Source: Zingiber officinale
Taxonomy: Eukaryota; Streptophyta; Magnoliopsida; Zingiberales; Zingiberaceae
Length of the DNA stretch: 64,000 nt
Assembly (NCBI RefSeq): GCF_018446385.1
Contig: NC_056004.1
Location: forward strand, 33,936,492 to 34,000,491
Direction: 5' to 3'
Shown here piece by piece: positions 11,367 to 22,887 of the stretch (positions are counted from its first letter, which is position 1; each line of letters starts with the position of its first letter). Both the position numbers and the translations under genes were made by a program. Below the pieces are notes generated by a model. It had not been told where the DNA came from. It ran no database searches and saw only the letters and a list, made by a program, of their open reading frames with translations.

Positions 11367-12410
11367 ACCTCCTTCATGAATTGAAAGGGGATCTTCTCCC
11401 TTTTGGGGGGAATCAAGATTGGGGGTGTTCCTCCATCTACTCGGAGGGATTTTCCTGTGATTCAAGGGCAGATCTTCAACGCTTCGTCTCCAAGATTATG
11501 GATCATATCCGGAGACGGTTCTTCATCGTAAATAAGCTTTCTTTCTTCCTCTTCTTGGATTTGGGATCAAGAATGCTTGTATATTTCTCTCTTCAGATTT
11601 CTTACCTCATTTTATGGAGTAGATCTCTTATTCTAGGATGGAGGGAGTAATTGTAAAGATGATTTGATGTAAAACTCTTGTGGATTTGCCAAATTCCTAT
11701 TTCTATGATTTTGCCCTATTTGCATCCATTTGATCTTGTGTGGATTTTTGTGTTTGGATCTAATTGCCATGCTTGGTTGAATGTTTGAATATCTTGTGGA
11801 TCTTGTAGAGATTGCTTCTCATTCGATTTTCCGAGGGACGTTCATGATAAGAACAAGCCCGTGTAAGGACGTTTGACGAGTAATCTTGAAGGGAAAATTA
11901 GGTTATTCAAGAGGGTATGATAGATTGTATGCATTAATCTTTATATCTTAATGAGTTTTAGAAGTGATGAATTCTTATGTTGATTATCCGAAAGATGCAC
12001 GTGATAGGCAATCCCGTGTAAGGACAACATAGGGTTCATTCCTAATTGATCACATTTAGATATATTTCAGTCCTAGGTCCGTTGTCTATTGCAAGAGAGA
12101 ACCGACAACCTTCTACAAATGATGGACAATTGAGGAATAGGATTTGGTAGATCATTTACATTGAATATCCTTACAAAGAAACCAAAGCTCCTAGAACATC
12201 CCTTTATCATTTCCCTTATTCTTGTTTCTTATTCTTTTATTTCTATGTTTTACTTTTCATAGTTACACTTTGCTTTTGTGAATCAATTGATTAGTTGTTT
12301 AGATAACTTGTGTTGAGACATCTTTACTAGTTATTCTAGTCCCTGTGGATACGATATCTTTTATTATTACTTATGACATTTCCGTAAACTTGCGGAGAGT
12401 CAACAGTAGC

Positions 12411-13221
12411 CTCTTATTTATAAAGCCTTATATCCACTTAAAGCCAAGCTTCTTACCCATCTTGTTGTGGCCGACCAAGCCAAGCTTTGAGCCCAAGCTA
12501 GGTGGCCGGCCACATAAAATTAAAAGGGTATTTTAAATTTTAAAATCATTCCTTTTATGTAAGCCATGGTTTTAAAAGAGAGTTTTTAAATTTTAAAATC
12601 TTTCCTTTTATAGCTATCTACAAAGGATTAAAAGAGAGGTTTGATATCTTTCCTTATTTGTAGTTAAAAGAAAGATTTTAATTTTTGATAAAACTTTCTT
12701 TTTTTTAACCATCCACATGTTTTAAAAGAGAGATTTTAATTTATAAAATTTTCCTTTTATAAACAACAAGGGATTTAAAAGAGAAATTTTTATTAAAATT
12801 TCTTACCGGAAACAAATAAGGAAGTTTTAATTTTATGTTTAAAACTTTCCTTATTTGGAGCACAAGTATAGGGTCGGCCATGACAAGCATTAAAGGAAGT
12901 TTTAATTTTTTTTGTTTTAAAACTTTCCATTTTAGTCATTAGCAAGGAATATAAGCAAGTTTTAATTATGTTTAAAACTTTCTTTTTTTGCCAAGACCAA
13001 GGATTATAAAAGAGATGGAGGGGTGCCTCATAAGATAACACATCTTCTATTCCTCTCTTCCAATCCTTTGGTGGCCGACCCTTTTCCTTTTCTCTTCTCC
13101 TTTTGTTTTCTCTCTTGGAGGTCGGCGGCATCAAGCATTGCTTTCTCTTGGTGGTCGGTTGCTTGAAGGAGAAGAAGAAGAGAAGGAAGCTCTCTTGTCT
13201 AGCATCCCTTGAAGGTTAGTG
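12411..13221 (+). repeat. C1 left LTR, part 2 (truncated)
   Basis: It continues the C1 LTR after the Athila insertion, starting at a TATTTATAAAG TATA-like box (12415-12425). It runs through AT-rich hairpin-forming motifs to about 13221. It stops in mid-LTR, at the point matching about 33730 in the right LTR. The last 680 bp or so of a normal LTR and the primer site are missing. Confidence 0.8.
12415..12425 (+). promoter_or_regulatory. TATA-like box of the C1 LTR family
   Basis: TATTTATAAAG is conserved at the matching places of the LTRs near 32869 and 35676. In this copy the Athila solo LTR sits about ten bases upstream, separating the box from its own U3. Confidence 0.45.
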
Positions 13222-14445
13222 TTGGTTGCTACTCGAAATATCCCACTGGTTCCCCTGTAAAAAAATTTTGTACTAGTCCTGAACCTTTTTCTAACAACCT
13301 ATTGTGTTCTTTAGAAATTAAACTTGGAATTACAAACAGAACTTAACATTATTGATTCCAAATTTAACTTATCTATTCTTAAAGGTTTAGACTTGGATCA
13401 CAAACGATGCTTAACATTATTGATCCAAATCCACCCATGTTACAAAGTTAATTAAATATTTATTTCAAAGATCAGCTTCCAAGTTAAACATGGCGAGGAA
13501 CTATGCCTTCTTGGGTATGGGATCATCCACCACTTCCTAGACAAAGCCTTTCAACGAAATTCAATATTTAATCTCCTTACAGTAACCCTAGGTTTAACCA
13601 CAAAGAACAATCGAATCACAAGATCGAAAAACAAAAGAAACACAAAATCGAAACATAAAATCGATTGCCTAGAATCATTAGTCTCTTGTTGTTTGGTAAT
13701 TCAAAATCCGTACAAAGAAAACTAGTATGATGCAGAACAAGGCAACTAGTTATACCTTTCTTTGTTAACAAAAACCCCTTGATCTTCTATTGTATTCCTC
13801 TCCTTCTCTTGGACGTCGTGTGGGCGATGATCTACTAAGAAGAAATCCACCAAAGCCTTCCTTGCTTCCAAGTTTCGGCCACCACCACAATGCTCCAAGG
13901 GATGCTAGAAAACAATGCCTCCTTTCTCTACTTCTTCTCCTCCAAGCAACTGGCCACCAAGAGCTCCACAAGAGATGATGTCGCCGACCACAAAGAAGAA
14001 GAGAAAGAGAAGAGGAAGGGTCAGCCACCAAGGATGGAAGAGAGGAACAATAGAATAGGTTGTGTGTCTCATGAAGGCACCCCCTCCCTTTCTTTTATAA
14101 TCCTTGGTGAATCCAAAAAAGGAAAGTTTAATAACAAAAAATAAAACTTCCTTTTATTCCTCTCTATGGTCGGCCACACCATGTTTAAACAAACAAGGAA
14201 TGATTTTAAACAAAAATTAAAATCTCTCTTTTAAAAATCCCTTTTGTTGTTAGCTATAAAAGGAATGTTTAATAAATTAAAACCCCTCTCTTTTAAATCC
14301 TTTTATGGATATCTATAAAAGATAATATTTAAAAATAAAACTCCTTTTATATCATGGTTACAAAAAAGGAAAGTTTTCTTAAAAATTAAAATCTTTCTCT
14401 TTGTTGGCTTTTAATAGTTGGAAGAGGCCATAATAGTAGGAAAAT
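13222..14445 (-). repeat. Inverted fragment of the C1-family LTR
   Basis: It begins exactly with the reverse complement of the family's right terminus (TGTTGGTTGCTACTCG). Read on the minus strand, it runs about 1.2 kb back into the LTR. It contains the same disease-gene-like but noncoding GGCCGACC, AAGGAAGTTTTAA and exon-like Ser/Lys-rich segments as the other copies. Its far end near 14445 is not an LTR terminus. It replaces the right part of the C1 left LTR and its primer site. The small open frames here (13765-14031, 13890-14144) are LTR sequence, not genes. Confidence 0.7.
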
Positions 14446-15067
14446 TATTTTTCCATATTTATTGATTTTATTTGCTGTGATGTGTGTGTATGCATGTGAT
14501 GTGTGCTTACATGTTAAAATCCTCATCTTAAATAACTAAGTGGGAGAGGGATTTATAAATAAATTTCACGGTCTCCATTACTGATTTGTAAGTGATGCAA
14601 ACAAACTTGCGCGTTGGATCTAAGTGCCTTCCTCCACATCGGATGAGTTTGTTTGCGGATCACTAGATCACACTTCCTTTATGGATGATTATAAGAAATT
14701 ATTTAGGAGCATGTGATTTTCTCCATCTGAAGAGGCACAATCATATTTAATGGACTAAGTATCAAGTAATGGTATACACTTAGGCGCATTTAATAGTATC
14801 CTCCCCATTGGAGTCACTGCTATTATTTGTGTGACCGAAGGAATACCAACTATTAATTTTATTTGTCAAAAAGTTAGGTTGACAAGAATAAAATTAATGG
14901 GCAAAACCTCCTTTTACAAATGTTTGAATTTGTATACGTCCACATTATCGTGGCATACAAAATTCATGGTGTTTTGAGGTGTTAGTGAATTTAAATGATA
15001 TTGTTTGAGGAATCAATATTATTCTAAATTTTTAAGTTTTGACCAAAACTTATTTTGTGATTCTTAG
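14446..15067 (+). other. C1 leader
   Basis: Noncoding sequence before the C1 gag start. It has a short TG-rich patch near 14477-14515 and no recognised element. No primer binding site could be found between here and the LTR fragment. Confidence 0.5.
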
Positions 15068-15895
15068 GATGACTTTCAACCCACTTTCTATTATTTTGAA
15101 AGAGAACAAACTTACTGGTCCCAATTACATAGATTGGAAAAGAAACCTGGATATTGTCCTAACTGCTGAAGGCTATAAGTTTGTACTATTAGAGGTCTGC
15201 CCTAATTAGCCTAATAGTAATTCTAGTGAAGAGGAGATCGAAATCATAAGAACTGGGTCAAGGTAGATGAGATGGCGCGGTGCTACATTTTGGCTTCTAT
15301 GTCAAATGTGTTGCAACATCAGCATCAGTCCATGCCTACTACTTATAACATGATGTGCAATCTCAAGGAACTCTTCGGACGCTAGAATCGGGCTACTAGG
15401 CAAGAGGCTATGGGAAACTTAATGACAGCCACCATGTCAGAAGGGACACCCGTAAGGGATCATATCCTCAAAATGATGGCTTACTTGAATGAGATACAAA
15501 TCCTTGGAGCTGAAATCGATGGGGAAACCCAGGTCGATATTATTCTCCAAACGCTACCCAAAAATTTTGATCAATTCCGCCTGAACTACAATATGAATAA
15601 AAGGATTTATTCATTGGCAAAACTACTGACAGAACTTCAGGCAACAGAAGGGCTATTTCGTCATAATTCTCAAATCTACTTTACTGAAAATGTTTCTACT
15701 TCTAAGTTGAAAGGCGAGAAGAAGAAGAAGAAACAAGCTAGCTCGGCAAAGAAAGTGAATCGATCTCTAGGTACTGGACTAAAAGCAGGAGTGAAGAAGC
15801 TGAAGGGCAAGTGCTTTATTTGCAAGCAGTCTGGATATTGGAAGGTGGACTATCCTCGTAGGAAAGAGAACAATAAAGGTATATCTTATTCTCTA
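15068..15895 (+). pseudogene. C1 copia Gag, degenerate
   Basis: The probable start is ATG near 15069, with an ENKLTGPNYIDWKRNLDIVL opening typical of copia Gag N-termini. Stops near 15208 and around 15265 break the first part. The frame then runs open from 15410: the UBN2-type capsid block (DIILQTLPKNFDQFRLNYNMN), a Lys-rich stretch and a knuckle at about 15812-15853. The knuckle has lost its His and last Cys (CFICKQSGYWKVDY instead of CX2CX4HX4C). The family role is RNA packaging and capsid assembly. This copy could not bind zinc normally. Confidence 0.75.
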
Positions 15896-15899
15896 GTAG

Positions 15900-17288
15900 T
15901 TGAAACATGTTTAGTGGTGCTATCTACCAGTACCTGGTGTGTAGATACAGGATCCACTAATCATGTCTGCAATACATTGCAGGCATTCCAGGAAACCCGA
16001 CAACTATATGAAGGAGAGATAACCATCTACATGGGCAATGCTACAAAAGTGGTGATTGTTGGAGTGGGAGATGTTTACTTATCATTTGATAGGAATAGAA
16101 CTTTGATTTTGAGAAATTATCTTTATGTACCAAGTTTTAGAAAGAATTTAATTTCAGTTTCTAAACTGTTTTTGGATGGATATACTGTTTCTTTTGATGA
16201 TGAAGTGGTTATCAATAAAAATAGGGTAATTATTTATTCTGGTACATTAGTTGATAATTTGTATACTCTAAATCCAATAACTCCCATAAAGCAACAAATG
16301 GAAATTAATAACACATCCTCTAATTCTAATAAGAGAAAGGAACCTTCAAAAATGAACCAAACATATCTTTGACATCTAAGACATGGTCATATTAACTTGA
16401 GTAGGATTCAAAGGCTAATAGCCAATGGACTCTTGGGTTCATCAGTGTTGGAAAACTTTCCAACTTGCGAATCTTGCTTGGAAGGAAAAATGACCAAGAG
16501 ACCTTTTAAGGCCAAGGGGTATAGAGCAAAAGATGTGTTAGAATTGGTTCATTCTGATTTGTGTGGACCTATGACTATCCATATGAGAGGAGGTTTCGAA
16601 TATTTTGTCTCTTTTATAGGTGATTATTCGAGATATGGGTACATTTATTTGATGCGCCGCAAGTCTGAGTGCTTTGATAAGTTCAAAGAGTGCAAGGATG
16701 ATGTGGAGAAACGTCATGGTAAAAGTATCAAGACACTACAGTCTGATCGTGGTGGCGAGTATCTCTCAGGAGAGTTTAGGAATTACTTATCAGAGGTTGG
16801 GATTCAATCCCAATTGTTTGCACCTGGTACACCCCAACAGAATGATGTGGTAGAACGAAGGAATAGAACTCTTATGGAAATGGTTAGATCGATGATGAGT
16901 TATTCAGAATTACCAAATTTATTCTGGGGATATGCTTTAGAAACGACAGTGTACCTTCTAAATCAATACCCTCTACACCCACGAAATTGTAGAATGGGTG
17001 TAAGCCTAGTCTGAGTCATGTTCAGATTTGGGGTAGTCCAGCACATGTGCTGAAGGGAAATACTGATAAGTTAGAATCTCGTACAAAAATTTGCCTATTT
17101 ATAGGTTATCCTAAAGGTACGAAAGGTGGTTTGTTTTATAGTCCTAAAGATCAGAAGGTCATTATTAGCACTAATGCCCGATTTTTAGAAGAGGACTATG
17201 TAATAAACCACAAGCCCATGAGTGAAATTATTCTAGAAGAAATGAAAGAGGACACGTCTATTTTAGTACCAACAGTACAAGATGAAAC
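15900..17288 (+). pseudogene. C1 copia protease and integrase, interrupted
   Basis: The protease active site reads WCVDTGSTNH at about 15937, the copia D-T/S-G form. After a TGA at about 16370 the GAG-pre-integrase block follows (RHGHINLSRIQRL, then CESCLEGKM). The integrase core runs from 16550 with catalytic Asp in HSDLCGP, Asp in QSDRGGEY (about 16743) and Glu in VVERRNR (about 16851). A stop and frame change near 17011-17047 precede the C-terminal segment (CLFIGYPKGTKGGLFY). The frame is cut at 17288 by a solo LTR and continues at 19045. Confidence 0.8.
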
Positions 17289-19044
17289 TGTTAGAGTGTA
17301 TACTAAAAGTCTAGTTTTTTGTATAAACATTTATAAGAATCACATTGGTCAAATGTCTATATTTATGCTAAGTGTAGTTGTCTGCTTAATTTATATTGTA
17401 GATAACATGGTGTGAGGAGACACACAGAAGTTCAAGTTATCAATTCCTTATAAATTATAAATAGTTGCTCACGACCAAGATGGAATGGGACAAACCATTG
17501 GAGTGGTTGTAATGTAATTAGGTATTAGTTTATCTTGACTAATAAATTACACTAGTACACTATGAGTGTATTGAGCAGGACCATTTGAGGTAGTTTCTTT
17601 TTATACTGATTATATAAAAGAACAATACCTCTATTATTATGGAAGTGCATGCTCTTAATCATGATATAATAACAAGCACATATATTTAATATTTATTTCT
17701 TTGATTTATCAAAGGGTGTGATTTAGCTCGTTAAATCAATAGGCCCGATAAGTTGGGAAATGATATTATGGTGTGTTGTTGATTATATAATGAAACTGTG
17801 TCCTAGTAATCTAGGTTGATGATGCCCCCTTGAGGAGCTCATAAGGATTGTAATGTAAACCCTGCAGGTGGACCTAGTCCGACATGACAATGAAGTTGAG
17901 TGGTACTACTCTTGGAGCTAGATATTAATTAAGTGAGTTGTCAGTAATTCATTTAATTTTTATTTACAACTTTCCTTATTTGGAGGACAAGGTAGGGGTC
18001 GCCCATTAAAGGTTTATAAGGAAGTTTTAATTAAATTTTTCTTCTTAGACATTGGCAAGAAATATAAGGAAGTTTTAGTTATGTTTAAAACTTTCCTTAT
18101 TTTCCAAGACCAAGGAATATGAAAGAGAGGGTAGAGGTGTCTCACCTCATAACAACACATCTATTATTCCTCTCCTCTCTTCCTTGGTGGTGGCCGACCC
18201 TCTTCTTTCCCTATTCTTCCTCCTTGGTGGTCGGCGACATCTCATCTCTAGGAGTTGTTGGTGGCCGAATCTTATTAGAGGAAGAAGGAGAGATAGGAGG
18301 CATTGTTTCTTAGCATCCCTTGGAGCTTGGTTGGTGGCCGAAGTTCTTCATCTTTAGGAGATTGTTGGTGGCTGAAACTTGGAAGGAAGAAGAAGGATTT
18401 GGTGGAGTCTCGTCTTGGTATATCGTCGCCCACACGACATCCAAGATAAGAAGAGGAATACAATATAAGATCAAGAGGTCTATAAGCTACATAAGGTATA
18501 ACTAGTTATTAGTTTCTGCATCATAACTAGTGCATCCTTTTGTATAGATCTTGTAAAACCAAACACAAGAGGTTATCGATTTTAATTAACATTTTTGTTA
18601 TCGATTTTTGTTTCGATTTCATGTTTCGATAATGTGTTTCTATTGAGATCTCTATTGTTAAACCTTGTTTACTGTGAGAAGTTTAAATATCCAATTTCTT
18701 TGAAAGGCTTTGTCTAGGCAATGGTGGATGATCCCATACCCAAGAAGGCCTAGTGCCTCACCACGTTTGACTTGGAAGCCAATCCTTGAAATAGATATTT
18801 GATCAACTTCTGTAATATGGTTTAACTTAAGAAGATCACATCGGTTGAACTTCAAGTAAGAATGTTAAGTTTCGTTCCCAATTCAAGTTTAACTTTTAAA
18901 GATAAAATTTGGATTAATAATTTTAAGTATTGTTTGCAATCCAAATTTAACTTTAGTATAACACATAGGTAGCTAGGATAGTTCTATGCTTGTACAAATT
19001 TTTGTACAGGAAAACTAGGATAGTATTTCTTGTAGCAACCAACA
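17289..19044 (+). repeat. Solo LTR of the C1 family inside C1 pol
   Basis: It runs from TGTTAGAGTGTA to AGCAACCAACA, 1756 bp against about 2450-2469 bp for the full copies. An internal deletion near 17960 removes the part with the TATA-like box and several AT-rich motifs. The flanks are GAAAC on the left and GAAAT on the right, a 5-base duplication with one change. The pol reading continues directly after it. It is a self-family insertion, later reduced to a solo LTR. Confidence 0.85.
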
Positions 19045-20763
19045 GAAATATCATAAGAAACTGCAACACGTGTCACAAATGATACACAACTACAGACAGT
19101 GTCTCGTCGTAGTGGGAGGGTTGTGAGGCAACCTGAAAGATTCATATTTTTAGGAGAGTCTTTGGACTTGATCCCAGTTAAACATGAACTTGATCCCCGA
19201 ACATATGACGAAGCACTCCAAAATAAAGATGCAGCATCTTGGCAAAGAGCAATGAATTTTGAAATAAAATCTATGTATTCTGACAAAGTCTGGGAGCTAG
19301 TAAAACCATCAAATGGTGTAATAGCTATTGGACGTAAATGGATCTACAAAAGAAAAATAGGGATAGATGAAAAGGTGGAAACCTTCAAAGCAAGGCTTGT
19401 TGCGAAGGGGTATACTCATAAAGAGAGAATCGATTATGAGGAAACCTTTTCGCCAGTAGCTATGCTTAAGTCTATCCGGATACTCTTATCTATTGCTGCT
19501 CATATGGATTATGAGGTTTGGAAAATGGATGTCAAGACAACTTTCCTTAACGGAAGTCTTGAAGAAAACATCCATATGAAGCAACCAGAGGGGTTTATTG
19601 CAAAGGGCAAAGAGCATCTTGTATGTAAGCTCAATTGATCTATTTATGGACTGAAGCAAGCTTCAAGATCTTGGAACATCCGATTTAATGAAGTAATCCA
19701 GTCTTATGGATTTATTCAGTGTTCGGATGAGTCTTGTGTATACAAGAAGTGTGACAGAAATGTGGTGGTATTTCTTGTACTATATGTAGATGACATTTTG
19801 ATAGTTGGCAACAATGTCAAAGTGTTGTCAGAAGTAAGGGTATGGTTGTCCAAGTGTTTTAATATGGAGGACTTGGGTGGACATATTCTTGGGATCAAAG
19901 TAATAAGGGATCGCAAGAAAAGGATATTGTCCTTATCCCAAGCTTCATACATCAATACTATCCTAGCTCATTTTAGCATGCAAAACTCCAAGAAAGGTTT
20001 TCTACCTTTTCGGCAGGGAGTACCCTTATCTAAAGAGATGTCTCCTAAGACATCAAAGGAGATAGAGGAGATGAAAGCAGTTCCTTATGCTTCGGTTGTA
20101 GGAAGCCCAATGTATGCAATGCTATGTACGAGATTGGATATCTGTTTTACTGTGGGCATGGTTAACAGATATCAAAGTAACCCAGGATCGGGACACTCGA
20201 CTGCCGTAAAGCATATATTAAAGTACCTAAGAAGGACTAGTGATTATATGCTAGTTTACAAGGCAGATGATTTGCTCCCTGTAGGTTACACGGATTCGGA
20301 CTGATAGGGATAATAGTAAATCAACCTCGGGGTTTGTGTTTACTTTAGGAGGTGGAGCCATAACAGTAGAGTAGTGTTAAGCAGAAATGCGTTTCAGACT
20401 TCACCATGGAAGATGAGTATATGACAACCTTTGAGGCAGCCATAGAAGCTTTATGGCTCAGAAATTTCATGATGGACTTAGATGTGATTCCTGGTTTGCC
20501 CAAAATTATTACAGTTTATTGTGATAATAGTGGTGTAGTAGCAAACTCGAAGAAACCACGAGCCCATAAGGCGAGTAAACACTTTGAGTGCAAGTACCAC
20601 CTGATACGACACATCGTAAAACGAGGAGAAGTTGTTGTCACCAAGATTGCATCAGCAGATAACCTGGCAGATCCTTTCACTAAGGTCCTTCCGGCGAAAG
20701 CTTTTGATCAGCATGTTGAGGGGATGGGAATCAGATGTATGGCAGCATTTATGGCAGCATAGT
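19045..20763 (+). pseudogene. C1 copia reverse transcriptase and RNase H, degenerate
   Basis: The RT starts near 19100 with RRSGRVVRQPERF and runs through [21 protein letters not shown] and MDVKTTFLNGSL to a stop at 19638. The next frame from about 19639 (SIYGLKQASRSW) reaches the catalytic YVDD at about 19783 and goes on to GHILGIKV and YASVVGSPMYAMLCTR. RNase H begins with YTDSD (about 20290), is broken by a stop at about 20305 and frameshifts, and ends with VYCDNSGVVA and LADPFTK, stopping at 20763. It would synthesise cDNA and remove template RNA, but it is inactive as written. Confidence 0.85.
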
Positions 20764-20767
20764 CTTT

Positions 20768-20784
20768 TAGTATAAGTGGGAGAT
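20768..20784 (+). promoter_or_regulatory. C1 polypurine tract
   Basis: The purine-rich AAGTGGGAGATT lies directly before the TG of the right LTR at 20785, where plus-strand DNA priming occurs in copia elements. The same GTGGGAGATTG form is seen before the C4 right LTR at 53435. Confidence 0.7.
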
Positions 20785-21264
20785 TGTTAGAATGTATACT
20801 AAAAGTCTAGCTTTTTGTATTAACATTTATTTTGAAATAAAAATCACATTGGTTAAATGTCTACATTTATGCTAAGTGTAGTTATCCATTTAATTTATAT
20901 TATAGATAACATGGGGTGAGATGACACACAGAAGATCATGTTATCAGTTCCTTATAAATTATAAATAGTAGCTCACAACTAAGATGGAATGGGGCCAATC
21001 ATTGGAGTGGTTGTAGTGTAATTTGAAATTAGTTTTTCTTGATAATAAAATTACAATAGTACACTATGAGTGTATTGAGCAGGACTATTTAAGGTAGTTT
21101 CTTTTTATACTGACTACATAAAAGAATAAAAACTTCTATTATTATGGAAGTGCGTACTCTTAATCATGACATAATAACAATCACGTATACTTAATATTTA
21201 TTTTTTTAATTTATCAAAGGGTGAGATTTAGTTCGTTAAATCAATAGGCCCGATAAGTTGGGAA
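20785..21264 (+). repeat. C1 right LTR, part 1
   Basis: It begins TGTTAGAATGTATAC and matches the first 480 bases of the other LTRs of this family. It is interrupted at 21265 by the Sirevirus. The last five bases, GGGAA, are the left target duplication. Confidence 0.85.
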
Positions 21265-22830
21265 TGTTGATACAGTCTGACCTGGATGTTGTTTTGATGT
21301 TGACACTGATTTAAGTTTGAATCAGATATTAAATTAACTCAGACTAATTACTAATCAAGGTTGACTTGGTTAACCTGATTGACCTGATTAGGAAAAGTCC
21401 AAGCGAGGAGCTTGGCACGGGAAAGTCCTGGTGAGTGAAGCCAGGCAGTGGGAAAGTCCTAACTGGGATGTTAGGCATTTGGAAAGTCCTGGTGAGTGAA
21501 ACCAGGCAATTGGGAAGTCCAAGTGTGGAAGCTTGGCATGTATGGTCGGAGAGGGTTCGGTAGCACGCTCTCTGGACCGTCAGGGGTGAGGACAGCAAGC
21601 TTGGAAGCTTGACTCGAGACTCACAGTTTTGGATCGGTCTGCAGACCGATCCAGTTTCCTGATCGGTCTGGGGACCGATCAGAAATCAATCAGTAGTCTA
21701 CTGAGATTTCACTGATCGGTCTGGAGACCGATCAGGAGGCTTTAAGCACCGGGACGAGCGACATCTGATCGGTCTGGGGACCGATCAGATTAGTTCCTGA
21801 TCGGTCCGCAGACCGATCAGAATCTGCGCACTTTCGGAAAGAGCGAAGCCTGATCGGTCTGGGGACCGATCAGATTAGTTCCTGATCGGTCCGCAGACCG
21901 ATCAGAGATGATCCAGAAAACATGGATCGGTCTGCAGACCGATCCACAGTATGGCTTGTTTTGCATGCGCTTTCTCTTATTGTTTCTGATTCGCAATTGC
22001 TTTTACCTATTTCGTTTCTAACCATCTGCTGCAAGTTTTCTCGAAGTTTCAGGTTACAGATTACGATGTTGGGTGAATTCAAATTAAGGATCATTAGTAG
22101 AAGGCAACAAAAGGCTTTTGCTGTGTCTCGCTGCGGACAAACCAGTTTGTTAGCGATCTGCTGGCAGCCGTTTGGTTGAAATCAGCTTGACTTGTGCTGA
22201 TAGGTTCAAGCTCAGAGGTACCAGTGGAAACGAGGATGCCATTGGTGGGAGCTGAGACAATCGGACAAGGAAGAAGTGTGATTGGCGACGTCGTGGACGG
22301 TTGCAGGGATTTGCTGCAGGTTTGGCAGAGATCCGTTTCAGAGCAGAGAGGCATATGAAGGTGGAGAGGAGAGGCTCTCGGAACAATGCTTTTTGTGCTC
22401 TTGCTGTGAAAAACACTGTGGAGAAAAACTCTCTGGAAGATTGAAGCAGTGCGCTTGTTCTTCGCTGATTGTGGCTGTGAGCTTCCTTTGATCATTTCAC
22501 TTGAGCCACTACTGTAAGTCTTGTGCTTAATTTCTTACTGCTGTTAAAGACTCTGTGGAGAGGTTACTCCACCGAGAAGGAGAATCCTTTAGCCGGATAG
22601 CTTCCGGGGTGTGATCTACCGAAAGATCAAGAGGATTCGTCCACCTTACGGACACGCCGAGGAGTAGGGGCAAGTTATCCCCGAACCTCGTAAATCTCTG
22701 AGTTAGTGTGCTGTGTTTTCTTGTTTTAGTTTTCTAATTCCGCTGTGCTAACAAAGTTCTTGAAGAAATTGTTGTTTAGTGTTTTTCAAAGAGGCTATTC
22801 ACCCCCCTCTAGCCATCTAAGGTCCCAACA
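21265..22830 (+). repeat. Sirevirus 5' LTR
   Basis: It runs from TGTTGATACAG to GGTCCCAACA, directly before the primer site. The first third holds five GGAAAGTCC/GGGAAGTCC-centred short repeats (about 21390-21530). An array of eight palindromes of form GATCGGTC-N4-GACCGATC follows (21631-21944). I cannot point to a convincing TATA box. Confidence 0.9.
21631..21944 (+). repeat. Array of eight 20-bp palindromes in the Sirevirus 5' LTR
   Basis: Copies at 21632-21651, 21661-21680, 21714-21733, 21767-21786, 21799-21818, 21852-21871, 21883-21902 and 21925-21944 share GATCGGTC, a 4-base centre (TGCA, TGGG, TGGA or CGCA) and GACCGATC. Some are perfect palindromes (GATCGGTCTGCAGACCGATC). CpG-containing palindromes are known in Sirevirus LTRs. 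A regulatory role is an inference. Confidence 0.9.
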
Positions 22831-22832
22831 AG

Positions 22833-22844
22833 TGGTATCAGAGC
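22833..22844 (+). promoter_or_regulatory. Sirevirus primer binding site (tRNA-iMet)
   Basis: TGGTATCAGAGC, the usual copia primer site complementary to the 3' end of initiator Met tRNA, lies two bases after the LTR end. Confidence 0.9.
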
Positions 22845-22887
22845 CTGGTGCTCTTCATTTCGGCTTAACAACCCAAAGAGCAAAACA

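Larger units (their letters stand above)
10617..12405 (+). repeat. Athila-type solo LTR inside the C1 left LTR
   Basis: It begins TGATGTGCGTAG and ends GAGAGTCAACA, with no internal coding region, so it is a 1789-bp solo LTR. It is the same family as the minus-strand LTR at 3656-5305. The flanks are GTAGA and GTAGC. The uninterrupted sister sequence near 32861 has GTAGC, so the left copy of a 5-base duplication has mutated by one base. A TATA box (CTATATAAG) lies at 11358-11366. The palindrome-rich block is at 10850-11335. Confidence 0.85.

Noticed and set aside
13765..14144. Small frames that look like Ser/Trp-rich or Lys-rich proteins
   Set aside because: They are part of the inverted C1-family LTR fragment. 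Matching sequence is found in the other LTRs at 18119-18463, 33420-33650 and 36331-36707.
21631..21944. CRISPR-like regular repeats
   Set aside because: The units are palindromes with irregular spacing and no unique spacers, inside a plant Sirevirus LTR.
22094..22495. Frames of 133 and 88 codons on the minus strand, repeated near 31811-32104
   Set aside because: Both lie in the Sirevirus LTRs and recur because the LTRs are copies. No protein domain is seen.
22833..22844. tRNA gene
   Set aside because: The tRNA-like matches here and at 3632, 39162 and 45103 are only primer binding sites of 12-18 bases. No cloverleaf is present.
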